This document shows, piece by piece, positions 12,901-26,453 of a stretch of 64,000 bases of DNA. Under the pieces are notes generated by a model that had not been told where the DNA came from, searched no databases, and was given only the letters and a program-made list of their open reading frames with translations. Positions within the stretch are counted from its first letter, which is position 1, and every line of letters begins with the position of its first letter. Made by a program: the position numbers and the translations under genes. Source of the stretch: Planoprotostelium fungivorum. Its lineage: Eukaryota; Evosea; Variosea; Cavosteliida; Cavosteliaceae. Where the stretch lies: assembly GCA_003024175.1 (NCBI GenBank), contig MDYQ01000090.1:33746-97745 (forward strand), given 5' to 3'.

Positions 12901-15900
12901 CTGCACCCTGTGTCTCGTTATAGATCGATCTCTCGTGTAGACATCTCACCTGCCACCGGTGCGTAATATGTCCACGTGACCTCCCATGATGTTGAGTGCA
13001 GCGTAAGCTCTCTGTATTGCCTCCTTGTTGGTGAATTCCCACTTGAATTTGTACAGAGAATCTGTGATGGCAGCAGCGAGGAGGGGTTGCCATAGTGATG
13101 ACTTGAGTAGACATCGAGCCATCATCACCATCTCGGTCGTAAATATTTGAAACAGTAACGCATCGTTGTATAGGATATTCTTCCGAACCTCCGGGGCAGT
13201 CTGCCCCAGGAGGAATTTACCGATGGTCGTCAACAGCTGCTTCTCGATGGGAGTGGAGGGCTACCATAACGTCACACCACGTCATCCATCTACAATGCTC
13301 ACCTCTCCGAAGAGGAAGGGTGCCGGATGTACGGATAAACTGTGAGATAGATCTTGAGGACTCTTTGTCTGCAGGATAACACGAAGTATTCTCATGGTCA
13401 TTCTCCTCAATCGTGTGGAGCGTATCTCCAACAGATTGAACATCATCGGTAAGAAGTAATCGGATACGAGTAGATGTTTGTGGACGATCGAATTGGTGGT
13501 ACCGGGGTCGATGGTGGGGAAGCTGTCAGAGATGGAGGAAGATTGGAGGAGGTGGGAATTCATGAGAAGCTGATAGAATCCCAAAATAGAAAAGAGAGAC
13601 GATTCGATGTGCTTCGCACGCGAGATGTCGGGGTGAACGTAGGTGGAAACCTGACGGAGATTTCAATTTACGTTCCTCGTTGTAGATGGTGACGTCACCT
13701 CGGGTTGATTCGGCTCCTGTCTCATGTTGGCATCCCTCTTCTCCTGCTCCACTTCGATGGACAGTACATCCTTCACTAACATCTGCACGTGCTCCTTCAA
13801 TGTCGACATGATGTCCTCCTGTCGACACGTCACGAACATCACCCCTCTACTCTCACCTGCAGCGCGGAGGTCAAGTCACGTGACCTGGGTACGTAACCTT
13901 CCCTGGGAGCGCTACCGTCCAGCTGATGAGCCTCGAAGATGGAGTGACCGAGTAACAGCAGGAGAGACAGAGCGGAGGCAGATGTCTTAGCCTCTCCCTT
14001 GTTCAAGAAACGCTTCACCGTGTTGAAACCTCCGACAGATGAAAACAGATCTAGATCTGCGGGAGTGTACTGCATGGCCAGGGCATTTAAGAGGAGAATT
14101 CGCGTGGAAGTCGAAGTCAGTGGGTCCTTCAGTGACGTCAACAGCGTCAAGAGGAAATTCCTCTGAAATTTCCGGTGCACCTCCATACCCGCCCCTACTC
14201 CCATCAGTTCCGTCTACAACCCGCCACTCACCCCTGACGTCTCTCTCCCACGATATGTAACCGCTCGTGTGAAACGTGATGATCATGTGGGCAAGGAAAT
14301 CTTGACGTACGGAGGGTAAGAGGCTCCTTCTGAAGAGGCAGTCCATGTGTTGGTATCCTCTCTCTCTCGTTATGGCTAAATTCCTTCTATCCATGGTCTC
14401 TTTCACCAACTTCTGGGCATCGAGACCGCTCTGAACGAACCGAATGATGCTGTCGCAGATGTGAACGTGATCCGTGGAGGAATTGTGGGAACTCAGATCT
14501 TCTTCAGATCTCTGTCCGTCGATCTATAAAGGTGAGACGTGGCGGTTTATAGACGGTCACCTCCATGGAGTTGACTCTCATCCTCCATTTCCGAATGGAT
14601 TTCATCATGGTGGAGGTAGAGCGGGTCAGTTTGGCCTTGTCGGGTATCTCGGTGACAACATTGTCCGATCGGTTGATGGGTCTTGGGAAGATGGTGAGAG
14701 TGCCCGATCGACGCACCATCGCCCTCCTCTGCGGTATTCTGCTCGTCTGACGTACACGTAAGTACGTACGTAGGATGATGTCACTCACCAGATTGATGCT
14801 GGACATGCTGGCGTTACCGGTACCTTCCTTCAGTGGATTGAATGAAGAGAAACTCTTTTGGAAATCGATGTGGAGAGAGGAGAGGAGAGAGGTTTCTTTG
14901 CTCGTTCGTCCCCTCTTTGAAATGGGGCTGATGTTCTCTGTGGTATAAGATCTCTTCAATTTCGTAGAGGGGACGTTGCTGTTGGGTGTCAGTGATGACG
15001 TGGTGTGACGTGTGATGACGTCACCTGGGTGTCGTGTTGTCGAGAGGGGCTTTGACTTGTCGGTCGATCGTTGTAGATGGAACAGACAGGGCGGGTGGAC
15101 ATTGCAACAATAGATCGATCAATTGGAGACTTCGGTTCAACATGTCATCGAATGCTTCCGATCTGTACATCATCGGCACGATACGTAACTCGAAATCTCA
15201 CCCGTCGTCGTTGGATCTCTGCTCGTGACTCTTCTGCACCAACTGGGTGCGGAATTTTCCCGCCAATTTCCAGGCGCATTCTACCTTGTAGGGCACGGAT
15301 GACGTCACTTGCTCCACGCTCTGTCCCAGACTCCTCGAAAATATCTCCGCCCCACCCACAGCTTTGATGTGCTGCTCCACGTCAGTCATGACATCTCATG
15401 AGATATCGTCTCACTCGAAGCAGAGCGGCAATGCAGCGACGATCTGCTAGATCGATCTGTGGGCCACCCATGGAATGAGATCTCCTCAACAAGTGATGTA
15501 GATGTACCGCCTGGGACATCTCTGACTTGTCCGTCGAGTTTTCCGTGAGATCTCTCAGGAAATTCTTCTCTTCGGTCGTCAAGTCTTCGTCTGGCGTCAT
15601 GGGGTTGTCTTTCGATGGAACTCCCTTGACGAAGAGTCCAGATTTCAACCACTGATCTAACACCGTATCGATCGTTCGGTTCCCCGTCACCATGTCCATG
15701 GAGATCTATTCGATCAGATCGATCGTGGAGAATGTGTCCCACCTTTCCCACGAGGAAGCACAGGGACTTGGTCAGATCGAGTAACCATGACGACGTGATG
15801 GGAGAATTGTCGTTGTTGTCCTTGTAGTGAGGTACTACAACGATCTTGAGGCCCCAGTACTCCTCGTTGGGATTCTCATAATTCTTCGTTTTGGTCCAGA

Positions 15901-18900
15901 AGACATTCAGATTGGGACCGTGCACTACAATCGTATCTTGAATGCTATTCACGTCGATCTGACGACCTGATGACGTCATCCACGAAATCTCCGCGAAATT
16001 TCACTCACTCGAACCCGATCCGGTGAAGGATATGGATGACGACAAGATCTTCGTTCTCTTGTCGATGTGTACGGTCAGAAAAGAAGCGTCTGGAAATGAT
16101 ATCGACCAATTGGATGAATCGTAATTGTTCGATTTGCATGGATGACGGCTCTCCAATATCCTGCATTCTCTATCTCTCGTCAATTTGTTCAATTTCATCT
16201 CGGTGGACAAGACTGAGGACAGGACACCGGACAATCTGTCCATCAAGAGGGAGACGTCTTGAAGCTGGTAGATCAGTTTCTCTCCCAGTTGCTCCAGATC
16301 TGTGGGACGTCAGACTAACGTTGTAGATGGATGTCACCGATGGCACAGAGAGAGACGATGAGGTGGGGTAGGAGTGTCTTGATGATAGAATGATCCAAGA
16401 TATTTTCGATCCTAGATTGGGCCGCAGGGAGAATGGGTGGGATTCTCAACGAACTCGAGTCTGAATTTCTTTCAATTCCCCGCGAAATTTCCATATCCTA
16501 TTCTCACCTTGACTGGATGTGAGGTCGCTCGTCTCTTTCTCTCCCACGACGGTGTTGAGAATTTTCGTGACCAAATTCTTCGCATCTACAAACAGATTGC
16601 AGCAGTACAACCGCACGCATTCTACGACGTAAGAGGATTCTGGTTTGTCTTGTAGGGTGCAGAAGAGTTGCTTCTGTACGTCCAAGAGAGTCTGCTCTAA
16701 CTCTTTCGTTCTCGTTCTGATCTGAGGTGACAGAGGTTGATCGATGCTCTGTTCGTTCATCTTGGCCAGATGTGTCAAGACCTTTTCCGGTCAATTTCGT
16801 TAGAATTTCGCGGAGATTTCACCTGGCAGGGTAACTGAGATAAGATATTGGGATCTGCCAGGTGGCTGTTGTCCGTATCTCCATCAATGTCTAAATCGAC
16901 TGCGATCTCTCTCCCGATGACATTGTGCTTCATCAGCTCGTTCAACAGAGGACAGATGAAGTCCTTGTCCAGAGAGATGCTGTCCTGTATCTGCTTGAGT
17001 AGAATGGCCTGAGAGGATGGAGTGGGAAAGAGGATGCTGTACGCTGTGACGTGTCAATGACGTGTGATGACGTCATCACTATCACCTGAACCCAGGGTAA
17101 CGCTGATGATGGATCTCATTTCGTTCATGTAAGTGGAAAACTTTGGATCGTCGTCCAACTCTAACTTTTCGAACAAGAGATAGCGTAGACATTCACCACA
17201 GACCAGGATGTTCTCAGGAACCGTTCCGTCTTTGTTCTTCAACCCCACCTGTCACGTGTCACACGCCACACGTCAGATGACGTCACTCCCACCTCTGTGC
17301 GATCGATGTTCTGCTTGATGATCATACGTAAATGGATGTTGAGCAGTTTGATGAGAGTCAAATTACTCTGAAGAGATTCCACGCTCTTCATAAAGTGAGA
17401 GTTGTGTAGTATGACTTCACAGAGGATCTTGAGAGTGCCGTCATCCATCTGCAAGACGAAGGGAAGACGATCTGATCTCATCGTCTCATCGATTCGATCC
17501 ATCAGAACGTTCTTCTTCATTTCTTCTTCCAATACGGCTGTGACGTTGAGTGACATCTCCCATTCTATTTCTCACCCAGGGTCAGGTTGGCCAGTGGTAC
17601 CGTAGACAACTTCTTCTTTGTGTTCTCGGTCAAGTGGGATCGGATGATGCTGGACGTAATGTCTTCCTTGTTCCTCTCGAAGGGGATGTTGGGTAAGTGT
17701 CCTTCGTTTCTGCGGCTAGTGGCGATTGGAGGTACAGCATGAGGTCCCAAATCTATGCCCCAGATGATGTTGCGGTAGTGATCGTACGTGTAACACCCTG
17801 ATGACGTCATCGTTTCATCCGAATGAAACTCCTCACAGATGGATGAATCGTCGTGTCCCACGGAGAATTCGGGTGTGGGCAGTTTCGTCGTCTCGCCGTC
17901 GGCCCAAATCAACTTCTGCTCGTCAAAGTGTACGGAGGGTGCGACATTTTGGACTTGAATGATGATCTCTGTTCCGTTCGTATATCCTTGTATCCTACGA
18001 TCTGATGGAGAGTATTTGATGCACTACAACGATCAGATGGATGGCAGGTTGTAGATGGGTGGATGGTGGATTGTAGATGAAGCTCACCGAACGAGATTCG
18101 ACGAGGGTGAAGATGGAATTGACGTCTTTCTCTTCTTCGTTCTAAAGTGATTTAGATTCGAGTGAAATTTCGTGTGGATCACCCATTGGATACGATCCAC
18201 AAAGATCTTCTGATGCTCCGAATCACCCATTACATACAGATACTGGCCATCACTCATCAAAACATAATACTGCGACGTATCGTCCTTCATCTTCGGTGTG
18301 TAATATCCGTGACCGATCAACTGTACGATATCATGATGACGTCATCCACATGACTCACCGTCATGTCCTTCGTGTGGATGATCTTGATCTCCACCTTATT
18401 TCGATCGATTCCTGCGTACAACACGAACAATGTGTTCCGCAGAACGGCCATGGAGCTGATGTCCCTCTTACCCTCCGCGCTTGACGTGAATGTCCCACAG
18501 CAGTTTCCCTTCGATTTGTCTCCCATGTGCATCTTGTAGACGGTATCTAATATGGAGATGTACAAGTGCTGTGTGTCACAAGCGACCGATGGGGGTGACG
18601 TCTTCGTTGGCTTACTCGTGTGGAGGGGGAAGTGTAGATCGATTCGGCCTGTCAATGTCAGTTGTCTGTCACTCGTCAGATGACGTACCCTTCTCGTTCA
18701 ATCCTCCCGGTAAGGACAGCTGCAATGTACGACGATCGATGACGTCCTTCAAGGCGTACCCTTTTCACGTCAGATCTTCCCACCGATTCTCCATCACCTA
18801 TGTTTCCCGTGGGAATTTCAATGTCGATGGGTAGACTGTACAGTGTCTTGACGGTTCTCAAGATTCCCTCCAAGGATGCAGTCGATTTACTGATCTCATA

Positions 18901-19984
18901 CAAGGATTCTATGGCTAGGATGCACACCTCACTCTCCTTGTCTTGTGAATTTTCGATGATTTTCACCAGCCACTGACAGATGCGATGCCACGTTCTCTGC
19001 TGGCCGTTGTAGATGTCAGCTGCGGAAGGACCGTAAAAGTACGTCTGGATACGCTTGAGGAGGGAGAGGGTAGAAGGAGATGAAGAGTCCATGTTTTCAG
19101 TCAGAAAGGGACAGATGACCTCCATCAGAAATATCCCCTCTTCATCTGTACCTACGTTACGATTGTAGATGGACGAGACAACTCACTCTGGGAGGGCCCC
19201 GAGTCGGGCTTGCGTGGAGGTCGCTGGAATGCGTCAGGGGAAATTCTGACGAAAACTCACGTCGCTGTGTTGTTTGTTCCTCATGTTAATGGCGCGATAG
19301 ATCTTTGCGGTTAATAAACTGCGAGCCTCCATGATTTGAATGAAACTGGAGAATTGATCAGAGGAGGAGAAGACATGATGTTGGATGAGGTCGTGATGCT
19401 ATACTCACTTTCTCGTCTGTGAAGTGTGGTAGATGACGTTGGCGCCATTTGGTGCGTGCCACAGATGTCTCTGTAGTTTTAGAAAATGCTCCTCTTGGGA
19501 GTCTGTGTTCTCTCTGTATTTTCGAAGTTCTTCATTCCCCTCGATGCATGATTGTATATGTGTGTCGTGTTCTATATCCTCACGCTGATGTTTCGAATCA
19601 GCCATACAGTCGGAGGAGATACCGGTGATGAGATAACAGGTGAGATGGAAGATGAGATGAAGAGAGTATACCTCTATCGTGAGTGGTATCCTCATGCCCT
19701 CTTCTGGCAGGTGTTCTTGAAAATCAGGAACAAAGATGGGGAAACATCCTAATCGAACCCCTTTGGTGACGAGGAAATAGTTGTTAAATACGGAGGAGAT
19801 ATCTAGATCTGCCCAGCTCGTTCCATCGATTCGTGTCGAGCTGATGCATGATCAATGGAAGAGAAAATGACGTCCAATTTGAAGCAAGGTGAAACTTAAG
19901 ACGAACCTGACGGCCACATCTTGTCTGTGCAAACGTATGCGGGAGAGACGCCTTCTGGGAATCATCACAGTCGTTGACCCTCAA
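6961..19984 (-). CDS. Giant HECT-type E3 ubiquitin ligase with tandem ZZ zinc fingers
   Basis: One gene of about 13 kb with dozens of introns; I infer 3,500-4,000 residues. The C-terminal HECT domain (about 8720-6961) is complete. It includes [28 protein letters not shown] with [35 protein letters not shown], and the catalytic cysteine in [18 protein letters not shown], ending EGFDF-stop. This version is closest in feel to HERC2/HECTD4-class ligases. Upstream, about 9720-9110, are two ZZ-type zinc fingers: [19 protein letters not shown] with CPDFDLC, then [19 protein letters not shown] with DYNLCEEC. A Glu/Pro-rich disordered stretch lies at about 10450-10190. The N-terminal half shows armadillo-like helices (about 19100-18700) and propeller-like strands ([35 protein letters not shown]). 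The function would be thioester-dependent ubiquitin transfer; substrates are unknown. The 5'-most exons are the least certain. Confidence 0.85.
11496..11511. repeat. 16-nt perfect palindrome inside an intron of the HECT gene
   Basis: GTGATGACGTCATCAC lies at an intron end between two coding exons. An identical 16-mer is at 17064-17079 in another intron of the same gene. Shorter TGATGACGTCATC cores recur near 7981, 8990, 9279, 10466, 12503, 12700, 15965, 17800 and 18333. Confidence 0.85.
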
Positions 19985-20405
19985 CCAATTTATCTGCTAA
20001 TCCATTCATTCGTACAAAGAAACCAAAGACCCTCTCGTTACGGGATGAAGACACGATATGAAGACATATCGTACCTGGAATGTGATTGGATCGTCGACCG
20101 AAAGAACATGAAGAGAGTGTGTCGAATCTGTGATTCGGTTGGGTGATTGTCTTACGATCAAGCGTATGATGTGTCTGCGGCGCAGAACCAGGGAATATTA
20201 CAACGCGCGAAATCTCGCGGCAACCTTTTAACACACAATCTCATTGTCCTCTAGGACCGGCTATATTTGCCTTCACAGGCATTCGTCTTCACACACTTCA
20301 CAACCCTCGATTTATAATGAATTTAGTCTTTGCTGAATTCATTCGATTCACCGTGTCAAGCTATTCATGTGCCACCTCATCATCAACATGTTTTACAAAA
20401 ATTCT
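19985..20405. other. Intergenic region between HECT and RasGEF genes
   Basis: This is the 5' flank of the HECT gene and the 3' flank of the RasGEF gene, both on the minus strand. No further coding exon is supported, although a short first exon of the HECT gene could lie here. Confidence 0.4.
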
Positions 20406-23400
20406 TTATGCACCTCGTCTCTCCAATAATAGGGATCTGGTATACACTTGCTTCTCTGTCACATGCTCAGGCCACAGCAGCTCTTGATATTTTCCTAAAA
20501 ACAAAAAGTGGTAGTCATCCGTCCACGTCCGTGTGATCTTATCAAATAGCTCGTTCAGCATCTCCAATTTCTCTGTTTCTACATCAGTCCCACCGGTTCT
20601 CCACGAATGCTCCGTGAAACCCACCGAAAGAGACTCTGCCCTGAATGAAAGTCGGATTTTCTTCGAGAAACACGAGATCGTGGAGCCATATTCCCACGAA
20701 GGGCACTATGGGGGTAGGAGTCTTCTTTGTGATGGACCTCAAGTTCTTGTAATTCGAATCCATCTTCACAACCTTTTTTCATCAGAATGTGGAATTCGCT
20801 TGAAATGTCTTCACCTCCTGCAGCGAATTGAACAGTTTGATGTCTTTGTCAGAGACAGCGGCCCATCTCTTCTTCAGTCTCGATACACTCGAATGTTGTA
20901 GACCAGTCATGATGGCCACCAAGTCACTGAAATTTCCCATCGATCTACAATGCTCCGCCACGTTGATCCAGAATGCGATCATCGATGCACTGAGTTGAAT
21001 GGAGTCTTTCTCCATGATGAGATGACACACCCACAGGGAGATCTTGTTGCATCTGGATTCTCTCAGCTACCGACGAAAACTCCTCGAAATCTCACCTCTC
21101 GATGAACATGATGAGATTTCTAGCCTTCCTCTCTTTCCCGCGCTTTTCCCAAGCCAAATTGCAGAATTCTCTCAGGCGAACTTCTCTCCACGATGCACTC
21201 GACGCGAGGGTCAGTTGCCTGGCAACCTCCAATTCGTCCAGATCGAAGATCGATTTTGGATCTGGCAGATCGTCAAAAAAACGGCGTCACCGGGATTCGA
21301 TGTCTCACCCTTGACTCTCTCTATGATGGGGGGTATGTTCTTCGTGGCGACAATTGTCATGGCTCTCCTTGCACCAGATCGACCGGCCAGTGTCGATTTC
21401 AACATACCTTGTCTCATTCGATCTCCCTGCTGATTTCCAACCAATTTGTCGATGTAAGGTAAGAAGGCTTCGATTCTCTTGATCAATTCTTCGTTGATGA
21501 AATCTTCTGGAAACAAGCTGACCCAACGCAAGAGGACGTCGGTCACCCTGACGGTGTGAATTTCGTGGAGAATCGGTGGGAATCTCACTTGGTCTGGGTC
21601 TCTTTCAGTGTGCTGATGAAGATGAATCGGAGCATTTGGAAAAATTCAAAGGGGTTGGTGTAGTGAGGTAGAGTGTTCAGCATGATGGTCGTGTAACCCG
21701 ATTCTACAGCACATCAGGTCACGTGATCTACGTCTTCATCTCTACCTGCCGTGTTGTAGTCTCTACACATGATTTCGACTAATTTTTGGAATTTAGCAGA
21801 AGAGACGGAGATCTTGTTGCGTTCTAGCAGAGGTGACAGACCGTTGGTCGATTTCCTCATTGTTAGAAATTTTCCCTTCGATTTCTTGTACGTGATCATC
21901 TACAACGCGTCAGTCCATCCCATGACGTCCTACGCGACATCTTACCTCGGGTGATTCATCGTTGACCAGTTGAGAGAAGGTGATTGGTTTGAGCTCTACG
22001 TTGTACTTTCTCTCTTCTGCGACTGCTTCTTTCTTCTGTGACAGAAGTGCCTTCCACTTCTGCAACACTTTGTGTCTGAATTGATTCAGAAAACGGTCCG
22101 ATGGGAAAGATGATGATGATGGATACCTCCTCCAAGCCCTCTGAATGAGGCTGACTGCGCCATCGATCTCCAATTTTGCACTCGCTTTGTCTTTCTGTAT
22201 GTCAACTGTTTCGTATCATCAGATCTTGTGGCTTCGAACGAATGGGTCGTAGTGATATGATCGACTCACAGAAACGAGAGGACTTAGCTCTGGCGATCGT
22301 GAACTGCACAAATCTTCTGAAGTGAGTTCGACACAACATCTTGGACACAGCTCTCTGTATGATGACCGCTGCCGCGTCTCTCTTCAAGTGGTGCTGCATG
22401 GTGTGGAAGATGGAGTCTCTCGTATTCTCATCTAACACTGTGATTAGTTGAATTCATAACCTCCAAATGTGATGGCGAATGATTTTACCATCGAAGCGTA
22501 GCTCCAATTGCGGAACATGTATAGCGGATGCTCTCATACTCATGGAGAGGCAAATATCCTTATCGGCGGAGGACAATGTGATCCTGTCTTTACCGTCGGC
22601 TGTCACCTCATACTTTCTAATGCAAACCCTACGAAACGGCTCCTCAGCCTAAGGTCTTTTCAGTTCACCTCTCTTCGATGGGACTCACCAAGTCGTGAAA
22701 GCAAACCAAATCATCATCTTCAAATGCCAATCGGACGTCGATCCACTGCGGTTCTTCATTGCTTCCGTGATTATGGATTCTGAGAGAGGATTTGTATAGC
22801 ATGAAGGACGCCCTTCCATTGTAAGCTGTGGTGTCCCGCATGGTTGTGATCGTTATTTATTTTCGTCGTTGGTCTCCCTGTCAACCCGTTCTTTCCACCT
22901 TTTCTGCGCATCCATCTAATTTCAAAAGAATGGACCTCATCCTTTCCTCCAAATATCCAACTGGGCATGCCGTGTCCTGTGCACTGCAGCACATATATGT
23001 CCAGTTTTATAAAGAAAGACCACGTCCAAGCTACTGGTTCAGAAGATCAGGCATCCCTCGTATTCTCGTATTAAAAGTAGGACTTTGCGTACAGTGTACC
23101 AAAAGCGGCAAAAGGTCGCAGCACGTTTGTCAGTGAGAACACCACTCAAAAGGGTTAAGGTGCAGAAGTTGAGAGAAGAATGACCAAAGAGACAGCTCCT
23201 CGTTAGCTTTCATTCGATGAACCCCGGAGGGCTTGCAGCATGAGATCCATCCTGTTTCTTCGATTCCCCGTCTTGAGAAATCCTCCTTCTCGGATGATAA
23301 GATCGTTGCATTCTCGTGAGGCATGTCTCCTCTGTTGGTCGATGCGCAGCTGCACTCCAGATCGTTTCTGTTGTAAGATGTGGATCTTCCATCTAACTTC

Positions 23401-23835
23401 AAATTGATGTTTCCATTGTTGGTGGGCGGTCTCTGCATCATATTCTTCTTCTACATCGGATTCGGGGTCTTCAATGGTATCTAGATATTCTTCGTCTCCT
23501 TCTGATGAGAGACAAGTGCTGTCTCTGGCTGTATAGAAGGTGCAGGCTGTGTCGATGCTATCACGCATTTTACTCAGAGGACTCTCCTCTGTGGGTGAAG
23601 CATCTCCCAGACGATCTGGGCTCGATGATTTCTGCTTCCATTAGACCATTTACCATCGTTTAGAGTTGCTCACCTTCATCATTTTGGGTCTTCTGTGGGG
23701 TGAGTTTAGTACAGGGTCTGATGTATAAGTCGTCATAGTTTCGTTCGTGGCGTGATGTAATGTATGTGGCAATGTGACCCTGGGTCCCGTTATTGTGTTC
23801 GACTCTTGAGATTCACCGTTTCGTTGAATTTTCAT
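20406..23835 (-). CDS. Ras guanine-nucleotide exchange factor with IQ motifs
   Basis: The start is the ATG at 23835, which opens MKIQRNGESQESN; 12 nt upstream in frame is only a GTG. The N-terminal region is acidic and disordered (SSEGDEEYLDTIEDPESDVE). Two IQ-type helices follow at about 22440-22100: AAAVIIQRAVSKMLCRTHFR and GAVSLIQRAWRRY, which suggests calmodulin binding. The RasGEF N domain lies at about 21590-21430 (DVLLRWVSLFPEDF). The catalytic CDC25 domain lies at about 21150-20450: SASMIAFWINVAEHCRSMGN, GLQHSSVSRLKKRW and TPTPIVPFVGIWLHDLVFLE. The intron near 20620 joins NPTFIQGRVSF to ETEKLEMLNELFDKI. The role is to load GTP onto a Ras-family protein at the membrane. Amoebozoa use many such proteins in chemotaxis and macropinocytosis. 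The gene is divergent from BBS1. Confidence 0.88.
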
Positions 23836-24152
23836 GTCGCTCACACCGGAAGGCTTAGAAAAGAGAGAATGGCAGAACAGATACGATCCAGAAGAACATA
23901 TCTCTGCTCATTGTCACCGAATGGAGGTCCACATGCAATGAACAGCTCAAATTGCTCTTGCTCTCTATCGAGTTGGAGGGAACGTAGCAGTTGCGTGACA
24001 GTCGACGGGGTAGACGCAAAAGAGGAGAAGAGTGGAACGCAAAAGTTGGGAATGGTTTGGCTCTCAGTGGAGTCTCCTTGGATTTCAGCTCAGCCGGGAC
24101 GGATCAATCAATTGGGACGTCCGTTGGTGATGCCCGAGTTAACTCGAAAAAG

Positions 24153-26394
24153 ATGGCCGAGGCTGCAACATCTCCCATCGTAAAGTCGAGTGTTAGACCT
24201 GCCAATGAAACTCAGTCCGCTTGGTTGAATGCATGGTATGATCCTGTTGCTTCCATTCGGGCGACGAGTTCGTGCATAGCCTTCTCTGATGTTGGGTCTG
24301 ACGGCGACTCGAAACTGGTTCTTGCCGATTACGATCAGCGGTTGAGAGCGTATAAAGGTGAGGAGATAGACGGATGAACGTGTGTTTATTACATCAGGCA
24401 CGGGTATCATGAGTGAAGCGGTGCTGCTAGACCCTCCGGTGGGGGTGATCAATTACTACATGGACAACACGGGAAAGCCAGCTGTGGCCGTTGCGGCGGG
24501 ACCCAGCATCTATTTGTATAAAGCGATGAGACCTTATTACAAATTCAGTTTACCTCTCGTAGTACCCGACGACAGAGAACAGGAGGTGAGATCATGTGAC
24601 GTGATGATTTGTGAATCCCTCACAGGTATGGTTCCGATTAATGGACGCCAGTGGTGATTATAACGAAGCCGCATCTGAGCTTCTGGCTTTAAGAGATGGA
24701 GGAATGAAATTGACACCCTACTCCAACGAGTTCATCGCAAAGACAGAGCAGACCCACCGAACGAAATTATTAGACCTCGTGAGAAAGACGAGAACGCTTC
24801 CTTCACAAGTGAAATCAAATGCCCATCGATGGTTCGAACTCATGTCTCCAGACCGTAATCACTTGCATCTCCTCCATCTATAAATCGAGGCAAGAGGAGA
24901 CTGCCGTCAGTTGCCTCATCATCGGCGCAGAAAATTCTACCGTGTATGTCCTCCACCCATCCGCTTCCAGTGTCTTGAAGAAGGTAACCATGTCTCACTC
25001 ACTCCAACTCTTTGTGACCTCTCTCAGTTTCAACTACCCTCTGAACCAGTCACGATCACCGCATCAGGCATCTTCGATGTCGATCACAAGATCCACGTTG
25101 CGACTCGCAGCGGTGTCATATACATCATCCAGGTGAGTCGTCACATCTTCTTATCTCACCACCTTTAGAATGGAGCCATTGCAAAGAACCGAATCGATTT
25201 GGAAAGTCATCTCGTAGGAATGGTCGATCTCGAGAAGTCTCTCGTCGTAGGCTGCGTCGACCGCACGATACATGCTTATGCTTTATACGAGGTGAATCGA
25301 TATCTCATTCGCTCTTCACCGAAGTTGATTTTGATATATTTGTGTAGAAGACATATTCGATCTATGTACAACACAATATCATCACCATGGCACCCCTCGT
25401 GCTGATATCCTCTGGAGCGAAATGCATCATGGTCGCTCTGGAAAATCACGATGTCAACATCTACAACGATAAGAATCTTGTCTGCGTCATTCCCATGAAC
25501 GTGAGTGCATGATCGACCATTCCAAAATGAACGAAATAGGATCGAGTCATAGGAATACGATTCGGAAGGTTCTCCAGAGAGAGTAATTCATTAGTTCTGG
25601 TCATGTCCAATGGTGGTATCGCTTGCAAGATTTTATCGAGGTGATTCCAATATTGAAATCGGCACGACACAGATGAACACGATATAGATCGGCCAACCTG
25701 ACGGCCACCATCAAGGCTGCAGCGACCGAAGTCGATGTACCACTCCAGATCCCAAAGAAGAACAAATTATACCTCGAGCAAGCCGAGAGAGAGAAGATGC
25801 ATTCAGCCGGTGGGCCACAATAACCAATCTCCATCGAAGATTGACACACGACAGAGATGCATCGTATCTTCCAGAGAGAACTCCACAAACTACGTCTAAC
25901 GACAGCGAAGGCTTACATCAATGTGACGTCATCTGATCTCCTTCATCGACGAGATGATGTGACGATTGACCCTCCGTAGGTGGTGACGGACACTGAATCG
26001 GGTGTGACGTTCAGTCAGGGGAGCCTCATCCGTCTATCAGCCCAAGTGGCTGGAGTTGGACCCACTTTCAAGTTGAAAACAACCGTAGAGAACACGGGAA
26101 AGAAGACCCTGTCGAATCTTCCCATGACCTTTTCCTTCGATCCGTCCATCTACAACGTCAGCCGACCGGTCCTCATCCTACCGGTGAGAATCTACAACGA
26201 TGACGTGTGATGACGTCATACAGATGTTGGTACCGGGGTTGAGCTACCAGCAGGAGGTGAGGGTGCAGTGTCTATCGGACAACGGAGTCTCCGACGACAT
26301 TCGGATCTTCGTCATCGATCCACAGAGACCTTCCCTCCCCATCGTCTCTTGCCTCCTCCACATGCCCGTCAGTGAATTGTTCTTCGACGCTTAG
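24153..26394 (+). CDS. BBS1: Bardet-Biedl syndrome 1 protein (BBSome subunit)
   Basis: The start is the ATG opening MAEAATSPIVKSS. The N-terminal beta-propeller contains the family signature AWLNAWYDPVASI, GDSKLVLADYDQRLRAYKG, LLDPPVGVINYYMDNTGKPA, ASGIFDVDHKIHVATRSG and KSLVVGCVDRTIHAYALYE. The C-terminal part has the ear-like beta region (TFKLKTTVENTGKKTLSNLP, SIYNVSRPVLILP) and ends LHMPVSELFFDA. Introns are mostly 40-60 nt, and one (about 26183-26222) is built almost wholly from the two palindromic motifs described in the findings. BBS1 is part of the octameric BBSome coat that moves membrane proteins in and out of cilia together with ARL6. Its presence implies that the organism makes a flagellum at some stage. 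The stop at 26394 is about 60 bp from the convergent stop of the next gene, and AATAAA follows within about 20 nt. Confidence 0.93.
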
Positions 26395-26453
26395 AATCGT
26401 TGTAGACGAAGAATAAATGTGAGAGAAAGGATTTAAAGTTTTAATGACGTCAT

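Noticed and set aside
11496-18350. TGACGTCA as CREB-type promoter sites
   Set aside because: The sites lie within introns deep in a single gene and recur on both strands across the window. They are not clustered upstream of starts.
7277-19984. Frequent frame breaks in the HECT gene suggesting a pseudogene
   Set aside because: Each break I tested is a GT-AG intron whose removal restores the domain exactly, for example in the HECT C-lobe and at the second ZZ finger.
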